This document shows, one piece after another, positions 21,069 through 33,889 of a stretch of DNA of 64,000 nucleotides; position 1 is the stretch's first letter, and the number at the start of each line of letters is the position of its first letter. The notes under the pieces were generated by a model. It worked only from the letters and a program-made list of their open reading frames with translations, made no database searches and was not told the DNA's origin. The translations under genes and the position numbers were made by a program. Source of the DNA: Pocillopora verrucosa (lineage: Eukaryota; Cnidaria; Anthozoa; Scleractinia; Pocilloporidae); assembly GCF_036669915.1 (NCBI RefSeq), contig NC_089314.1:29371592-29435591 (forward strand), read 5' to 3'.

Positions 21069-24000
21069 GTCTGGGTCTATCAGAACAAAATAAAATAGGC
21101 AATTTGTTCGTCATGTTTTTCCAGTTAGTACGGATCTTGAATTCTAATTAGTTATGGAGACATAAGTATGGAGTATAATTTTCCTTCAAAATTTCAAACA
21201 CGAGCTAAACTCCCATTAAATGAGAAAAAATTAACATGAAAAGTGTCACTGCTTTAGTCTGTAGGAAAGTCGAAAATGAGATTAATTAAGGCACGAAAAT
21301 GCGAAAAAATCAGAAACATTCAACAAAAAATAATTTAAGTCGTCCATACACCAAAAGTATTTCAGGAAGAGATTCCAGACGATACGTAACAAGCTTGCTC
21401 GTGCAGATATTTTGTTACCTTCCGTTTCCCAATATTTGTGTTCTGGATTTACGAAGCTCTACACAGTGACTAATGAAATTAGTAATTACTTACGGTCTTA
21501 GTTAACAGCTTTAGCGACTCGAAATTAAGAAACTAACTTTAGCTTAACGTGTCTTAAAGAGCGACTTTAGCGAGATGTTAGTTAATGATTCCCTATCGCG
21601 ATTGCTTAACATCGGAAAGAAATGAGGCTCAGATGTGGGTAGCCATTTCTCGGCAGCCTCGTTCCCAGAGTCCTGTGGAGCTCTGCCTTGGTTTCTCAGC
21701 AGAGTGTTGAAGTGTTTATCTGTAACATCGTAAAAACTGCTGCGAGGAATATTACCACCCCTCCCCCCCTCCTCGTAAATTTGTTCGCCCTTTGAACTTA
21801 GGTGTTCAGAGTGAAATTTGACGGAGCGTAATACTTAAAACTGACGGCAACTCTAATGGGAAAATGATAAGTGTTTATCCGATTCTAGTCTCGTACCTTA
21901 CTCGGCCAAGCGCCTCCATTTCATTTACAATTACACGGTAGGATCTGGGTACGAGGTTAACCCCTTCTATTGTTATTGAGATAAGTGGCGCTCAGTCGTT
22001 CAGAGCGTAATTCTTTAATTTCATCGTTTATGTAAACTTAAACGGTCCGTTGAATTTGAAAAAAGTAATGCCGTAGGAAACACCTAAACACACGTCATGT
22101 CTTTATTCTTACTGTTCGGGTAAATGAAGCAAGTTGCAACAACAAAAAGCAACAAAATTTACGCGACTTTTTTTTCTCTCTTTTTAAGTCCTCATTTTAA
22201 ATTTTAAATTTATGTCAAAATGAATTCAATGCTTCCAATGTATCTATGACAACAGCATGAACACTTGTAATGGGTTTCTAATTGTTCACTCTGCATTCTG
22301 TCACGTTTCAAACCGGAAAGAGTTGCATGTCGCACATGATGTTTTTTTTCTGTTGTGTTGCATTTTCTTTAACGACAGCTGGGAAAACTACAACCATCCG
22401 TTACGTAACCGGTGTGGACATGGTTGTTGCCACTCTTTGATAAATATTTTGTGCCTTTTGTCACTAGCAGCTCATAACACAACAATTGTGTCATAGTGAC
22501 GTCTTGACTTTTTAAGAGTATTTTTTCCTTCTTAATTTACATAAAAAACTCTGCACGCAAAATAAATATTTTCCTCAAAGAAGGTGTAGTGGAAATCCGC
22601 CAAATAACACATTTTCGTATATCATTTTTTTCTTGGCTATGTTCCCTCGCATAAAACTGTGGCAAAAGAGACGAAATTAATCATTGATCGTTAATTTAAT
22701 CAACTTACTGAATTTTCGCCAATCAAAGAAATGCATAATGCTTTACACAGTTAAATTCTCACTTGTAACTCAAAAATTATCTTGATCATCGTTACTGCTC
22801 AATCACCGATCAATCTTGCACAACTTCTCAGGCTTTTGTATCACCAGATAATGTACTCAGGTATATTGGAATAAACCGATCGACTCTTTCAAGATGTGTC
22901 ACTGATAAGCTACTAACGGCACTGAATGCAAGCGTAGAGACAGAGCTAAAGGATAAAGCTTTGACGACTGTGTTACACGTCACTGAAAATTCACCGGCAA
23001 GCAACATGTCTCCACCGCCTAATGATCGACGCTTTCAATTTCACTTTCAGCACTTGCTAGCACGAGCATGAAAATTGTGGAATATTTTAACCCAATACCT
23101 GCAAGGTTGTCGATCATGCCTGAATTAACAACCCGGTGTAGTCTAGTCTGATGTGATACCAGAAATTGGTAAAACTTGCAGAATACATGAATCTTTCCAA
23201 ATCTATCGCTTACCAACTTTCTTCAACCTCATCTTACCTTCAATTTGCCTTATCTCGTCAATCACCTCAATAAACAAATTTAAAGTGTTAACTATATATA
23301 AAGAAGAGCACTGATCAAAAGCTATCCTCCTGTTCAACTATTTTCTCGTCGATAAAAACCGTCAAGGGAAGAGTTGGGAGAAGATTTAATCTGAACACTG
23401 ACAGAACAAGGAAAATAACTGTGAAATTTAAAACCTTAGTCTAGAATAATAGATCCGTAAAAGAACATCATTATCATAAACTGTTCTGTAGGCCACAACT
23501 TCATTTACACCGGTTCTTAAGTTTAAATTTGAGGATGGAACCCAACGCACTTTGATAAAAGAACTGTCACAGTTCATAACAGTGCTGGATAGTCAGCGGA
23601 AACGGCGACAGTACTCGTAATGGTTAACATCTTAATTCTCCTGAAGACTATTATCTTTATTACTTGTCAATCAGGGCACGTCCTTGTATTTTCGTCTGTA
23701 AACAAAGAAGTAATCCACAACGGTATAATTCCATTTAATTTGAGTTTTCTTGATGCATCGACGTTTTAGGGAAAAAAAGCACAAGTGAGCTACTACGTGA
23801 ATTAATTTTTTTGGCTTCCAAAAGGAATCGACTCGACCGCAAAAACAAAAAAAATAAATAATGAAAAATCCACCCACGAGTTGCAAAGCGGAAAAAATAA
23901 ATACCCTTGGGCATTGTTCCCTTATTATTGGAATTTGGATCTTACTTTATCACATAGATAACACTGGAATCTCGGTAAGAAAGTGGCAAAAACCCCGCGC

Positions 24001-25896
24001 GCGCCATTTCACAAAATATCAAGCAGAAATTTTTGCCTGATTTATGGCAATAGAAAGGCGCTTAAAATGACTGTAAACCTCGTAAATGTGCATTTTTGTT
24101 CGGTTGTGTTATTTCAGGAGTCCATTTTAATGTGCAAATATTTGTTGAGTAAAATTTTGGAATTCTAATTATTTGGTGGTTTACAGATGCAAATCGTTTA
24201 AGTCAATTTCTAGAACTGCTTTCTGTAGAACTTCGAGTAAACAAATCAATTTTCAGAAATTAACTCTTTTTCGTGCAACATTTCTTCGAGGTGAGCGCCT
24301 GGGCGCTTAATTAAAATTTCGGCTAAAAGGGGGGCTCCTAGCTCCTATTGCGCTTAATTAAGAGGAGTATATTAATCTCCTGATGCCGCTGAAGTACAAG
24401 CGTAAAAAAGTCAAAAAAATTAATGGCAATAGAAACAGGTTTTTCTTGTATCCCTACTATTTAAGAAAGTGAGGGAGAGGGGGGAGGCAATTTTTCGTGA
24501 GGAGGGTGCTTATTAGAGAGTGGGTACTCTTTCTATTAGTTGTTCTCGTTAAAAGGCTAATACAATTCTTTATATAAAACTTCTCATATGATAGGAAAAT
24601 TGACGCGCCTTTTTTTTCCTTTTGTTTCAGAAGGATTGGCATTGCACTTGTTGTACATTCCGAAGACGAGATTTTGACTAGTGTGCATGGTTTCCGAGAA
24701 AACCACGAGAGCGCACAATTGTGATCATCTTACCAATTTTAAATGGATAATAAAGAAAGGTTAGGGTAATTAACATTTGTCATTCCAGCTTGATTTTTTT
24801 GGACTTAATGAACTCTTTACTTTGGTATTGATACGATTGCTGATACGCTACAACAAAGAGTGATTGCTGCACAAACTAAGCTCGACTTTTCACAGTGGTA
24901 AGGTCCAAGAACAAACGAGGAAAATGGTGCATTGCGATATAAAATAGCGACAGGATTTAAATAAGCAGGTAGGAAACTGCTATTGGAAATTCCTTGGACC
25001 ACTCATCGACTTACGATTGTAAGAGGGAAAGGAATACTTCTTGACAGTTTGTTTCTGATTTACTGAGTTGCAAGGCAAGGTATTTTTCATGAGGCAAAGT
25101 AGTGAATGTTCATTGTGTTTTTTTTTTAATAAAGAGAAACCCGCCAAAAAGTGGCCCCGTAAAGTAACCACAATATGCAAACTGGTTATTTGAAATAATT
25201 AATTTCCGACAATTGCGCATCAAGAAGGCTATGCTTAGTATGCTTTTCTTTAAAAAAATGGCTTAAGTCAAACACCATCTTTGATGACCAACTTCGACAA
25301 TGAAGATGAATGCTTACTTCCCTTTTGCCAATTCTTTGATATATGTTTAAAATGTAAATAACCTATCATTGGCAAACTGTTTTGAAACAGTTTGTATCAA
25401 TTGACCCTTTTTTCGGAAAAATGTTTGAACTCTTTCTGGCATTTGAGGCGTTTAAAATTGATTCCCACTTTTTGGCAAACTGTTTGAAAATGAAGTTTAA
25501 AAAAAGTAGGTGATATCATAGAACGACGATTTTTACCATTTGTTTGAATAAGCCAGATCTTATGTATACTGGTAGCATTTTCGTTTGCGGTCTTTTGTCT
25601 TTTTCGAGGTGTTGCAGCTAGGCTAATGATTCCCAAGCAACAGCACTGATCACCACATCTTTTTTTAACCTCAGCATTGTACTCCACTTCTTTTCCTATT
25701 AAAATTGTCATCACTGCTCACGTTTTCTCTTCGCGAGAAGAAAGACAACGCCACGCATCCGGACTTTGTATTTGTGTATGTGTAGTGAAGTGTACCGTGA
25801 TATACTGTGGTCAGTCAAGGCACTGGGCCTGAGCGGTCATTTTGGCTTTACAGTTGTCACATCTTCCCCGCCAAGTTTAAATCATAATTTTGCACA
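21069..25896. other. Gene-poor intergenic region
   Basis: About 4.8 kb with no exon that can be supported. Open stretches at 22257-22496 (+), 23019-23216 (-) and 25397-25714 (-) lack recognisable domains. A C-rich run is at 21758-21775. The motif GCGCTTAATTAA occurs twice near 24303-24360, suggesting a degraded repeat. The right end must contain the SHCBP1 promoter. Confidence 0.5.
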
Positions 25897-28800
25897 ATGT
25901 CGAGTACTAAATTACCGATGATATTTCAGACTGCAGATTTGTCCGTTGAAACTCGGGTAGCAGCTTATAAAAATGATATTTTGGGCTTGTGTAAACCGCG
26001 CGAAGTTCCCGATAGAATAGCGAAATACATTGGTCGAAATGTCGAGGCGAGTGGATGGAACGCAGTATGGAGAAGTACTCCTAAATCCAGCGGACAACTA
26101 CATCCTTTTGACGTTGTAGTGGAGGTAAGCAGTTTTTATGTTTTCCTTATCAAAATGGCTAAAAGTAAACTAGATCGTGTTCAATTTAACAGAGCGCTTG
26201 CTTTTTTTTCTACACGCTGTCTTCGTCGACTGTAGTTGTAATGAAGAATGTTGTCGAATTACCGGTACCTTATTTATTTCCTTGTTTAGGATTTGTTTTA
26301 ACGGTACACACAGAAGCATACCTAGTCATACCTAGTCATACTTTTCAAACTGAAAACAACTACAAAATGTGGTAAGAACATCAGTGACACACTCGGCTGC
26401 GCCTCGTGTGCCACTCTTTTGTTCTTACCACATTTTGATGTCATCTGTGATCTATTACTGAACAGACGTACGACAACTTGGAATCTATTTGTTAAATAGT
26501 CTATATGTGATTGACAGGTGTCAAATGTCAATGCCAGTGACATTATGGCAGAAGTCAGTATATGTGAACCAGTGGTCACAGACTGCCTCAATGATTTAGA
26601 CACTGAAAAAGTCAATGCATACCTTTGCTGTCACGGCAATCGTGTTCCTCTAACTGAGCTGTGCCCAGTGTATGATGAAACTGGACAACATGATGAAACC
26701 GCATTGGCCATTGAGCATGTCAGGTACATGTTTGTTGTGTGTGTGTGGTGTGTGTGATCTGTTGCTCTTTGATAGATCTCCTTATTGGTCTGAGAGATTT
26801 TTCAAATCTAACTTAACATTATTATATGTAATTAAATGTAAATGCAATAACTAATTTTGAAGCTATTGTTCTGTTTCACAGAACTGCTCTTGACCAATAC
26901 TCTTATTGTTTTATATCAAGTTTCTTAGTAAGAATTTCAGAAACTTAAATTAGGTTTCACAGCTGAGACATTAGTAATAGTCTCTGCTTATTGTCAAGGT
27001 TTTTCTATGAGAACATTTGGAGAGAGTGGGATGAGGACGATGATGGAGAGTATTGTTATGCCGGCCGACATTTAGACACAAGAATTCAACTCTACTATGA
27101 TATACAAGAAGGAAACCTTCCTAGAGATCTGGTCAACAACTATAGAGGTGGGCAATCAGAGAAAAGGAAAACTTTGTGATCTACAACATTTTCCTTCAGA
27201 GAACCATTATAAAGCATGGGTATTTAGTTTGATTTTCTAATTGTATCCTCGTGGTGGTCTGACAACAGTACTGAAAGTTAATTCAGAACCAATTGGTTTA
27301 TGCATGGATAATATTAGTAATATGGGTGTCTGGCAATTAATTTCTTTACTTCTCAATAAAAAAAAGTACAAAAAGCTTTTAAAATTAAGCTATTTAATTC
27401 ATCAAACAACAAAGATATCATGGTTGATGAGTGTAGCTGTACATGAAGGTCTTGATTGATCTTTTTCCCTGGACAGATAGTTATAACCAGTATAGGGAGA
27501 AGTTAGCAGAGCTGAAACAGCTTCAGGAAAAAATTGCAGTCAGTGATCTTGATGAAGAGCTTGATGAAATGGATGTGCTCAAATGTGCACAGATGTCAGA
27601 AGTGTGCGAGTCACTGGTTCATTCACTGCAGATCATAGAGAACCCACAAATGAGGTACCTCTTAGCTTCTGTGTCACCTAAACTGGTGCAGCAGGGTCCC
27701 AGGGGTAACAGACCCAGAGGAGATGAGCCTGTTACTTATATAGTGGCACCAAAGTTACAGGCTGGCATGGTCAAGTTCTATGAAGGTAATCAAATCTGTA
27801 AAGAAAACATGGTATTAAAACTTCTTTTGGTCATTCTTAATTTGTATGCAAAGGCAGATTTCATGTGATTTGTAAGTTAACAGCAATGAAGGGGGTAAGT
27901 TTCTAATGAAAAGAAGCTGTGATGCTGCATGGGAAGGGGAGTATGACAAGATAATTTACTTTTATCAACTTGATATTGTAAAATGGCCACAGTAAAGAGT
28001 TTAAAAGCTGATGTTTCAAGCATTAGCCCTATGTCAGAGCAAAAAAGTAATGGACTGGAAAAGCTAGGAATATTGTTGAAAGCAAGTTTCTTACAATCAC
28101 ACTATAGTTAGTAAGAATACTTTGTGATGTGATTTTATTAAAAACTGATATTGTTTACATTACAATTATACTTGGATTATCTTGATGACAATACTCACAT
28201 AAAATATTGTACAAAGAGACACCTGTTAACCCTTTCACTCCTGAGATCTGATTAGTAATTCTCCTTACTATCTGCCATACAATTCTTATGATGTTAGTTC
28301 AGAGAATTTGGTATTGGATCAACTAATAATCCCATGATTGGTATTCTCTATTCTCATCACCTGCCCGCTTGATATTGTATTGATATTGTAAGGAGAAGTC
28401 CTGTCTTGGTCACTTGTGGGAGTGAAAGGGTTAAATGTGATGTGTGATGTGCTTGTGACATTTTTCCTTTGAAACCTGTCTAACAGATAACACAGTGGTG
28501 GAGCATTACCCTTGCTTGGGAAAGGCACTAAAGAGCTATTATCATGGGGATACAATTGTTGTCTATCCTGGAAAATACAAACTTGAGGGAAGAGCTTATC
28601 AACTTGCAGATTCTGTTCATATCACAGGAATAGGAAATCCCTCCGAAATTGTTGGTAAATAGCTACTGGTAATCTAATAGGAAAAAAAAAATTCACTCAT
28701 AGGTGTGGACAGGATGTTAGATGATATTAAGGGTTTTCTTTTTGTGTTCTTAGTTGTGGAAGTGGAGTTGTGTAAGTAGTACTACTGGCACTATGGTTAT

Positions 28801-31546
28801 GGGCTCCTGTGAATGTAGTTACCTAAAAGCTCAGTCAGTACTTCATACAAATTGTGAAAAAGATTATATGAACTTGTTATCAAAATGTCAAGCTACTATT
28901 GATATCTCTAAGTCAGGCATGAACAGTGTTTTCATTAAAATAAGCTGGCCTAGTAATAGACCTTAAATCAAAAGCACTTGGACTTGGACTTGAACCTTCA
29001 CTAGGTTAAAGTGGTGCATTTGTATAAAAGGCACCTCACCTCACACAGCCTCTCTCCTGCCAAGAGTATAAAGAGATACCAAATAACTGTCTGTGAGAAG
29101 TTGTGGGTCAGTGGGGGTCTGGAATAAATTGGGCCAGTGGAGCTTAGGAAGCTTAATAAATGCTATAATACAGTTTATGCAATCAGTGGTCCTCTGGCTT
29201 TCTATATGAGAGGGTTAATTTATTAAACAGGTGTGCTTCCACTGTTGTCTTTTGGCCCTCTTGACTCTGGTCACAAAAATAAATTTCAGATAAAAGGTTC
29301 AGCTATATTGAGGATTGTTTAATAGGACATGGTTTTGTTAAAAAATGGCTAAACTTTGTTTAAATAACCAGACTTTAATGTTTGCATCTGTCAGTATACA
29401 ACAACATAAAATGTAAATTCTAACCAGTCATTTTGAATGAAAGTCTTCTGCAGTGATAACGAAGAATACACAATGGAATGCTGTGCAACTAACATTAGCA
29501 TCAAGAATATCACCTTTGAACAAGAAGGAAATGAAAATGAGGGAGTAGTGCTAGTGAAGAGTGGCAGGGTTACATTTGATGATTGTCATATGAGATGTGA
29601 GACAAATGGTGTCACTGTGGAAAATGGAGAGCTGGTCATGAGGCAATGCAAAGTTCATGGTGCCAAGGTTAGCCTGATGGTAATTTCCTAGTCTTCAATC
29701 ATAGAAAAGTTGTAGCTCTGAACCAATGTTCCCCTTATGTTTTTCCATTTTACTTTTTAATGATAATTCATTTCCATTTGCTATTGTTGGATGATCAGTT
29801 TTAAACAATGGAAGTAGAGTTTTTGAAGGAAAACATTTTAACACTCTGCTCACACTGTTAAACTTAAGCTGCTACTCAGCAGACAATATAGAGTACCATA
29901 TTGGGCCATCAAAGTTTGGTCAAGCTTGTATGTGAATTATACACTTAAGTTTTTAACTTGCATGCATAGTTTAAGAAAGGACTTACATCACATGTTTGTC
30001 CTAGTGCCAACACAAAACTTTAACAGGATGATGGAGCTAGTGATCTTTAGGTGTGTTATTGAGTAAGTTTCATCTGATATGTTACAGTCACACCAGTTCA
30101 CCATTGGCTCAATTTCTGCTGCTCTACAGAATTCAGTCGTAATTCCAGCATGAGTTCTTTTACTGAACAGTGCCTCTAGAGTAACTGGGCCTAAGTCAAG
30201 CACTTCTTGGGAATCTGTGATTTAATATTACTCATCTGAAGTTTCTTACACAAAATTTGAAAAAGATTGATGTATTATTCAGCAGTTTACTCACCATGCA
30301 GTTACTGAATTAATGATAAAAATTTACCAACATGGTCAAAGTATATGTGAATTGGATATCCTTGCCCTTGTGAATGTTTATTTAGTGAAAATTGGAGACT
30401 TTTTTCAAACCTGATGGATTCCCCCAAAGCTATACCAAGTGCTATATACTTGGGCCATACTTGATGGGGTTTATTTTTGAGATATGATAGCAATTACAAT
30501 ATCTATCAACTATATTCAATTTGTTATCTCCTTGCTTTTTCTTAAGTCTGCAGCAATTATTGTTTCCTCTGGTGCAAAACTTGATTTACAAGATAGCAAA
30601 CTGTTTGATAATGGAGAATTTGGTCAGAATTTGGATGTGTCTACTGAACTTGCCACTGGAGCCATTGTCTTGGAGGTCTGTACTATAATTCCTTGAAGTT
30701 AAATTTCACTGCTAAAAGTGGAAATTGCGACAAGAGTATGCAAAGCTCACATGAATTGCACACAAGAATTGACCCCTTCAGTTCTTCATGTTCCCAGAAA
30801 ATAGTGATTTAGAGAAACTATTTAATTATTTTCATGCTTTATTATACACTGTTTAAGCATAGACAAAATAAAATAAAACTATTCACCTCAGTGTCAGTGA
30901 TTGGTGGTGGGTATTAAGTTTGCCACTTTTCAGCTCAATAATTATTGACCATTAACCACCTCCACCTCAGTGAATAATTTTTAATTAGAGGGAGTGGTAG
31001 AAGGCTGATAAACAACTTCTGTTAAAACCCTTGTTTTATTGTAGTCTGAGGCAAGACACATTTATCTGTCTTCCTTGAAGTATTTGAATGAGTACTGGAG
31101 ATCTTGACAAAATGCTGGGGTGAATACCAGCAATGGATAAACACTTATTCAGATGAACTAATACTCCTGTCAGCTTCATTCTTTATTATCCAGGATAAGC
31201 TCTAAGGATTATACTTGTCAGTCTTCCATGCAGAATTGTCTGTATGATGATATCAGGAAATACATGTATCATCAGGAACAGAATATTCACTTACTGGATC
31301 AACATTGATGTACCTCATATGTGCACTAATTTTCAGGCCAAGTCGGATTCCAAGAAGACCACTGCAATTTTGTCTGATAATTACATCTCTAACAATCATT
31401 GCCATGGTATTTGTGTCAAGAAGGATCAGGAAATTTTTGCTGCATGCTGTGACCCTGAGCATGGCATCAAATTGGAAATGACAAACAATGTGTTTGAGGA
31501 AAACATACATGGTGACATTGGTCACTTCCTGGTTAACAAAGACTAA
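25897..31546 (+). CDS. SHCBP1: SHC SH2-domain-binding protein 1 / Nessun Dorma homologue
   Basis: Eight exons: 25897-26124, 26518-26723, 26999-27147, 27477-27785, 28487-28654, 29444-29667, 30547-30675 and 31337-31546. They join in phase to 540 residues. The N-terminal region has the family block ALAIEHVRFFYENIWREWDE, then an acidic stretch and a helical segment ending near IIENPQMRYLLAS. The C-terminal half is a parallel beta-helix with short repeats (YPGKYKLEG, VTFDDCHMRCETNGVTVENG, GAKLDLQDSKLFDNGEFG). Animal SHCBP1 binds centralspindlin and anillin-linked complexes at the midbody and is needed for cytokinesis, notably in germ cells. Human SHCBP1 is about 670 residues; the difference is mainly a missing linker between the last beta-helix repeats. 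The exon 6 acceptor at 29443 has a weak pyrimidine tract and was chosen by phase. The paralogue SHCBP1L is an alternative label. Confidence 0.9.
26325..26475. repeat. Foldback element family D, copy 2
   Basis: The right part CATTTTGATGTCATCTGTGA and TCTATTACTGAACAGAC matches the ends of the 19630-19755 copy. An internal inverted pair is ACAAAATGTGGTAAGAACA / GTTCTTACCACATTTTG. It lies in SHCBP1 intron 1. Confidence 0.65.
28226..28434. repeat. MITE family A, copy 3 (inverted)
   Basis: Starts TTAACCCTTTCACTCCTGAG and ends GGGAGTGAAAGGGTTAA, with CTCCTTACTATCTGCCATAC inside. It lies in SHCBP1 intron 4, just upstream of exon 5. Confidence 0.75.
29170..29390. repeat. Diverged dispersed repeat, copy 2
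   Basis: Collinear words with 12500-12715: AATCAGTGG, GAGAGGGTTAATTT, CTCTTGACTC, ATTGAGGATTGTTTAA and CCAGACTTTAATG. It lies in SHCBP1 intron 5. Confidence 0.5.
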
Positions 31547-31919
31547 TCTTGTAGTTCAATGGTCAACCTTGAAGGACCTGTGTCACTATTTTCTTGTATG
31601 GGCTAAAATGCAAGGTCTTTTGATAGCTAAGGGAAAAACTTAGATGGAACACCAGGTTTGCTTTGTGGCATTAAATGAAATTCACAGAGAAAGTCAATTG
31701 TATACAACTGGATCGTTAGTAAATAGGTAGGAATGATGATAAATTGCACAAAATTAAAGCAAGGGTAGAAAAAGTATGTAATTTTTCTCAAGCAGAGTCA
31801 ACACCAGATGTGTTATATTATATAAATGCCTCAGAAAAAATGGATTTCCATTCACCCTTCAAACACTGTGATGTGGTCTCATAGTTTGCATGTGAAAAAA
31901 GAAAGAATATATGAAATGC

Positions 31920-31925
31920 AATAAA
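31920..31925 (+). terminator. SHCBP1: Poly(A) signal of SHCBP1
   Basis: AATAAA 374 bases after the TAA at 31544-31546. Confidence 0.5.
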
Positions 31926-33331
31926 ATGTATGTATCAAGACATAATCAACGTGTCCCTAAACTTAAAAGCAATATTTTCAAATGCCCCAAGGGCCTTTGA
32001 ACTTTTGAAGATTTTTTTTCCAAATTCCTGCCCCCTCCCCTTTCCCGGTCCAAATTGGTGTTCAAATGCCCTATTCATTGCTTTTATAGCAGGCAAAATC
32101 AGTGACCCTAACTTTCTACACATTGACAAAGTTTTAAATACTAGACATTGTAGACCTTATCTTCTGAGCCTTTAGCTTGTGAGAGTGAACTCTTTACCTT
32201 AAAAAACTTGATATTTAAAAATAAAACATTTGCATTCCACTGGAAAGATTTGACACTTCTGATCACTGCATGACCACAAGAAGCTACATTCTATGAAAAA
32301 ATCAGTTGACACAACATTCACTCTGCCCCCACTATGGAGGTATTTAGCAATGGAGTGGAAATTGAACTGCATTTTATTACAGTATCTCCCTCAATCCATA
32401 TCAATGTGATACAATCACACAGAAGAAAGTGCATCATTGTACAGGGAAAAGGGGAAAAGAAAGTGAAGGTATTAAGGCCAAAGTTCAATCTAATTATCAA
32501 TTCTCTGCCATTCATCTCTTATTTTAGGTTTAAGAACTTGTCATTAAATTGAACAATATCTCAATTTACAATTTTCTTCCTTTTCATTGCCTTTCTGCTC
32601 ATTTGTAGAAATTCCTTTTTGCTAAATCCTGGGAGTGACTGGGTTAACCTTTAAACTCCCAGGATATCTTTAGTAATTCTCCTTAATGTCTGCCATAAAA
32701 TTGTTGTTAGCTAAGAGAATTTGGTATTGGATTATCTACTAATCCCCAAATTGATATTTTCGTTATTCTCATCACTTGTCTACTTGATATTGTATCGATA
32801 TTGTAAGGAGAAATTCAAAAGAGGCTTGGGGACTTGAAGGTGACTTCCAGATTTCCTCTCTACCCAAGGGGATCATGAATAGTGAAAGAAAGTTGAGGAA
32901 AAAATTTCAGGTTAAACGCACTTTGCAACATAAGTAACTAACACCTGTTTATTAATGTTCCTTTGACTTTTTATATTATACCTATATAATCGCTTTTTTC
33001 AATATTGTACAACTGATAGGCAAATAACATGGTTTCATACAGGCTTTGAACTGTCAAACATTTGTTCTCCCTCTCAACTATCTCGTTAAGTACATCAAAC
33101 AATCGCAAGAACTGACTCCGATTAGTACCAATGTTAAGATTCCAAATGATTATCGTTTTTTATAGCGTTCTCTCGGTTTCATTCCACCTTCAATAACCAA
33201 ATGAAAGATCTCATCTGCGTTCTCCTTGGGCGAGGAATACAAAATAAATCCTTAATTTTCGTCAAGGATTAATAGCTAAAAGCAATGAATAAATTATGAC
33301 CCCAGTTAGATGCAAGAGATGAGTGTTTTAG
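31926..33331. other. Convergent intergenic region between SHCBP1 and DCTN6
   Basis: Contains a partial MITE family A copy at 32643-32850. Open stretches at 31930-32175 and 32334-32552 are unsupported. A TTTATT (minus-strand AATAAA) near 32945 could end DCTN6 transcripts. Confidence 0.45.
32643..32850. repeat. MITE family A, copy 4 (degraded right end)
   Basis: Begins GTTAACCTTTAAACTCCCAG and keeps AATTCTCCTTAATGTCTGCC and GATATTGTAAGGAGAAATTC. The terminal inverted repeat at the right is worn. Confidence 0.6.
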
Positions 33332-33889
33332 TTATGATCGACTAGATTTCTTTAGATGATGATAATTTGGCAAAATCTTGGTGAGAAAATCTAATTGCAG
33401 TGTTTGTGGTACAGGCCTCTCTCCTTGCACTCTCCTACTACAACATTGTCCATAAATCACTGTATTTTCTGGCAAAGTTTCCTGAGAAGTAACTTCACAC
33501 TTGGCTCCTATTACACACCCATGAGAAACACTTGTGAATCGGCCCACCTTACTCTTAGCTTCCAGGATGTTGTTATCGCCCACATTTACAGCTTCACACT
33601 GGCTGCCGACCTCAAAAACGTTATGATTTCCAATTTTCAAGACAATTTTTCCGCCAGATTGTCCATCGTCGTCAAGATAAGACGAGTTGAGTATTGTAGC
33701 CTGTTCTTCAATAAGGTTGTTGTCCCCAATAATAATTGGCCCGGCTTCTGCTATTATGCGGGCCTTGGGGTGGATGACCGTTCGAGAACCAATTGTAACC
33801 TCACCTTTTATTTCAGCCTCTTGGCAGACAACTGATCCGGAGCCAATTTTTAATTTACGAGGCGTTTGCGATGACGAATGTTTCGACAT
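33332..33889 (-). CDS. DCTN6: Dynactin subunit 6 (p27), intronless
   Basis: A single uninterrupted exon of 185 codons, close to the 190 residues of human DCTN6. DCTN6 is part of the pointed-end complex of dynactin, the dynein activator, and folds as a left-handed beta-helix. The hexapeptide-type repeats are visible ([51 protein letters not shown]), followed by ENTVIYG and the C-terminal [18 protein letters not shown] signature. The frame is open to 33946, but the internal Met at 33889 aligns with the family start (MSKHSSSQ ahead of [14 protein letters not shown]) and is preferred. All other genes in the window are split into many exons, so the lack of introns stands out. It lies head to head with NEK11. 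Confidence 0.95.
   Translation of the reverse strand: MSKHSSSQTPRKLKIGSGSVVCQEAEIKGEVTIGSRTVIHPKARIIAEAGPIIIGDNNLIEEQATILNSSYLDDDGQSGGKIVLKIGNHNVFEVGSQCEAVNVGDNNILEAKSKVGRFTSVSHGCVIGAKCEVTSQETLPENTVIYGQCCSRRVQGERPVPQTLQLDFLTKILPNYHHLKKSSRS

Noticed and set aside
22257..22496. 79-codon plus-strand frame rich in Cys and His
   Set aside because: No signal peptide, domain or splice sites could be supported. Spacing of Cys and His does not fit a known finger.
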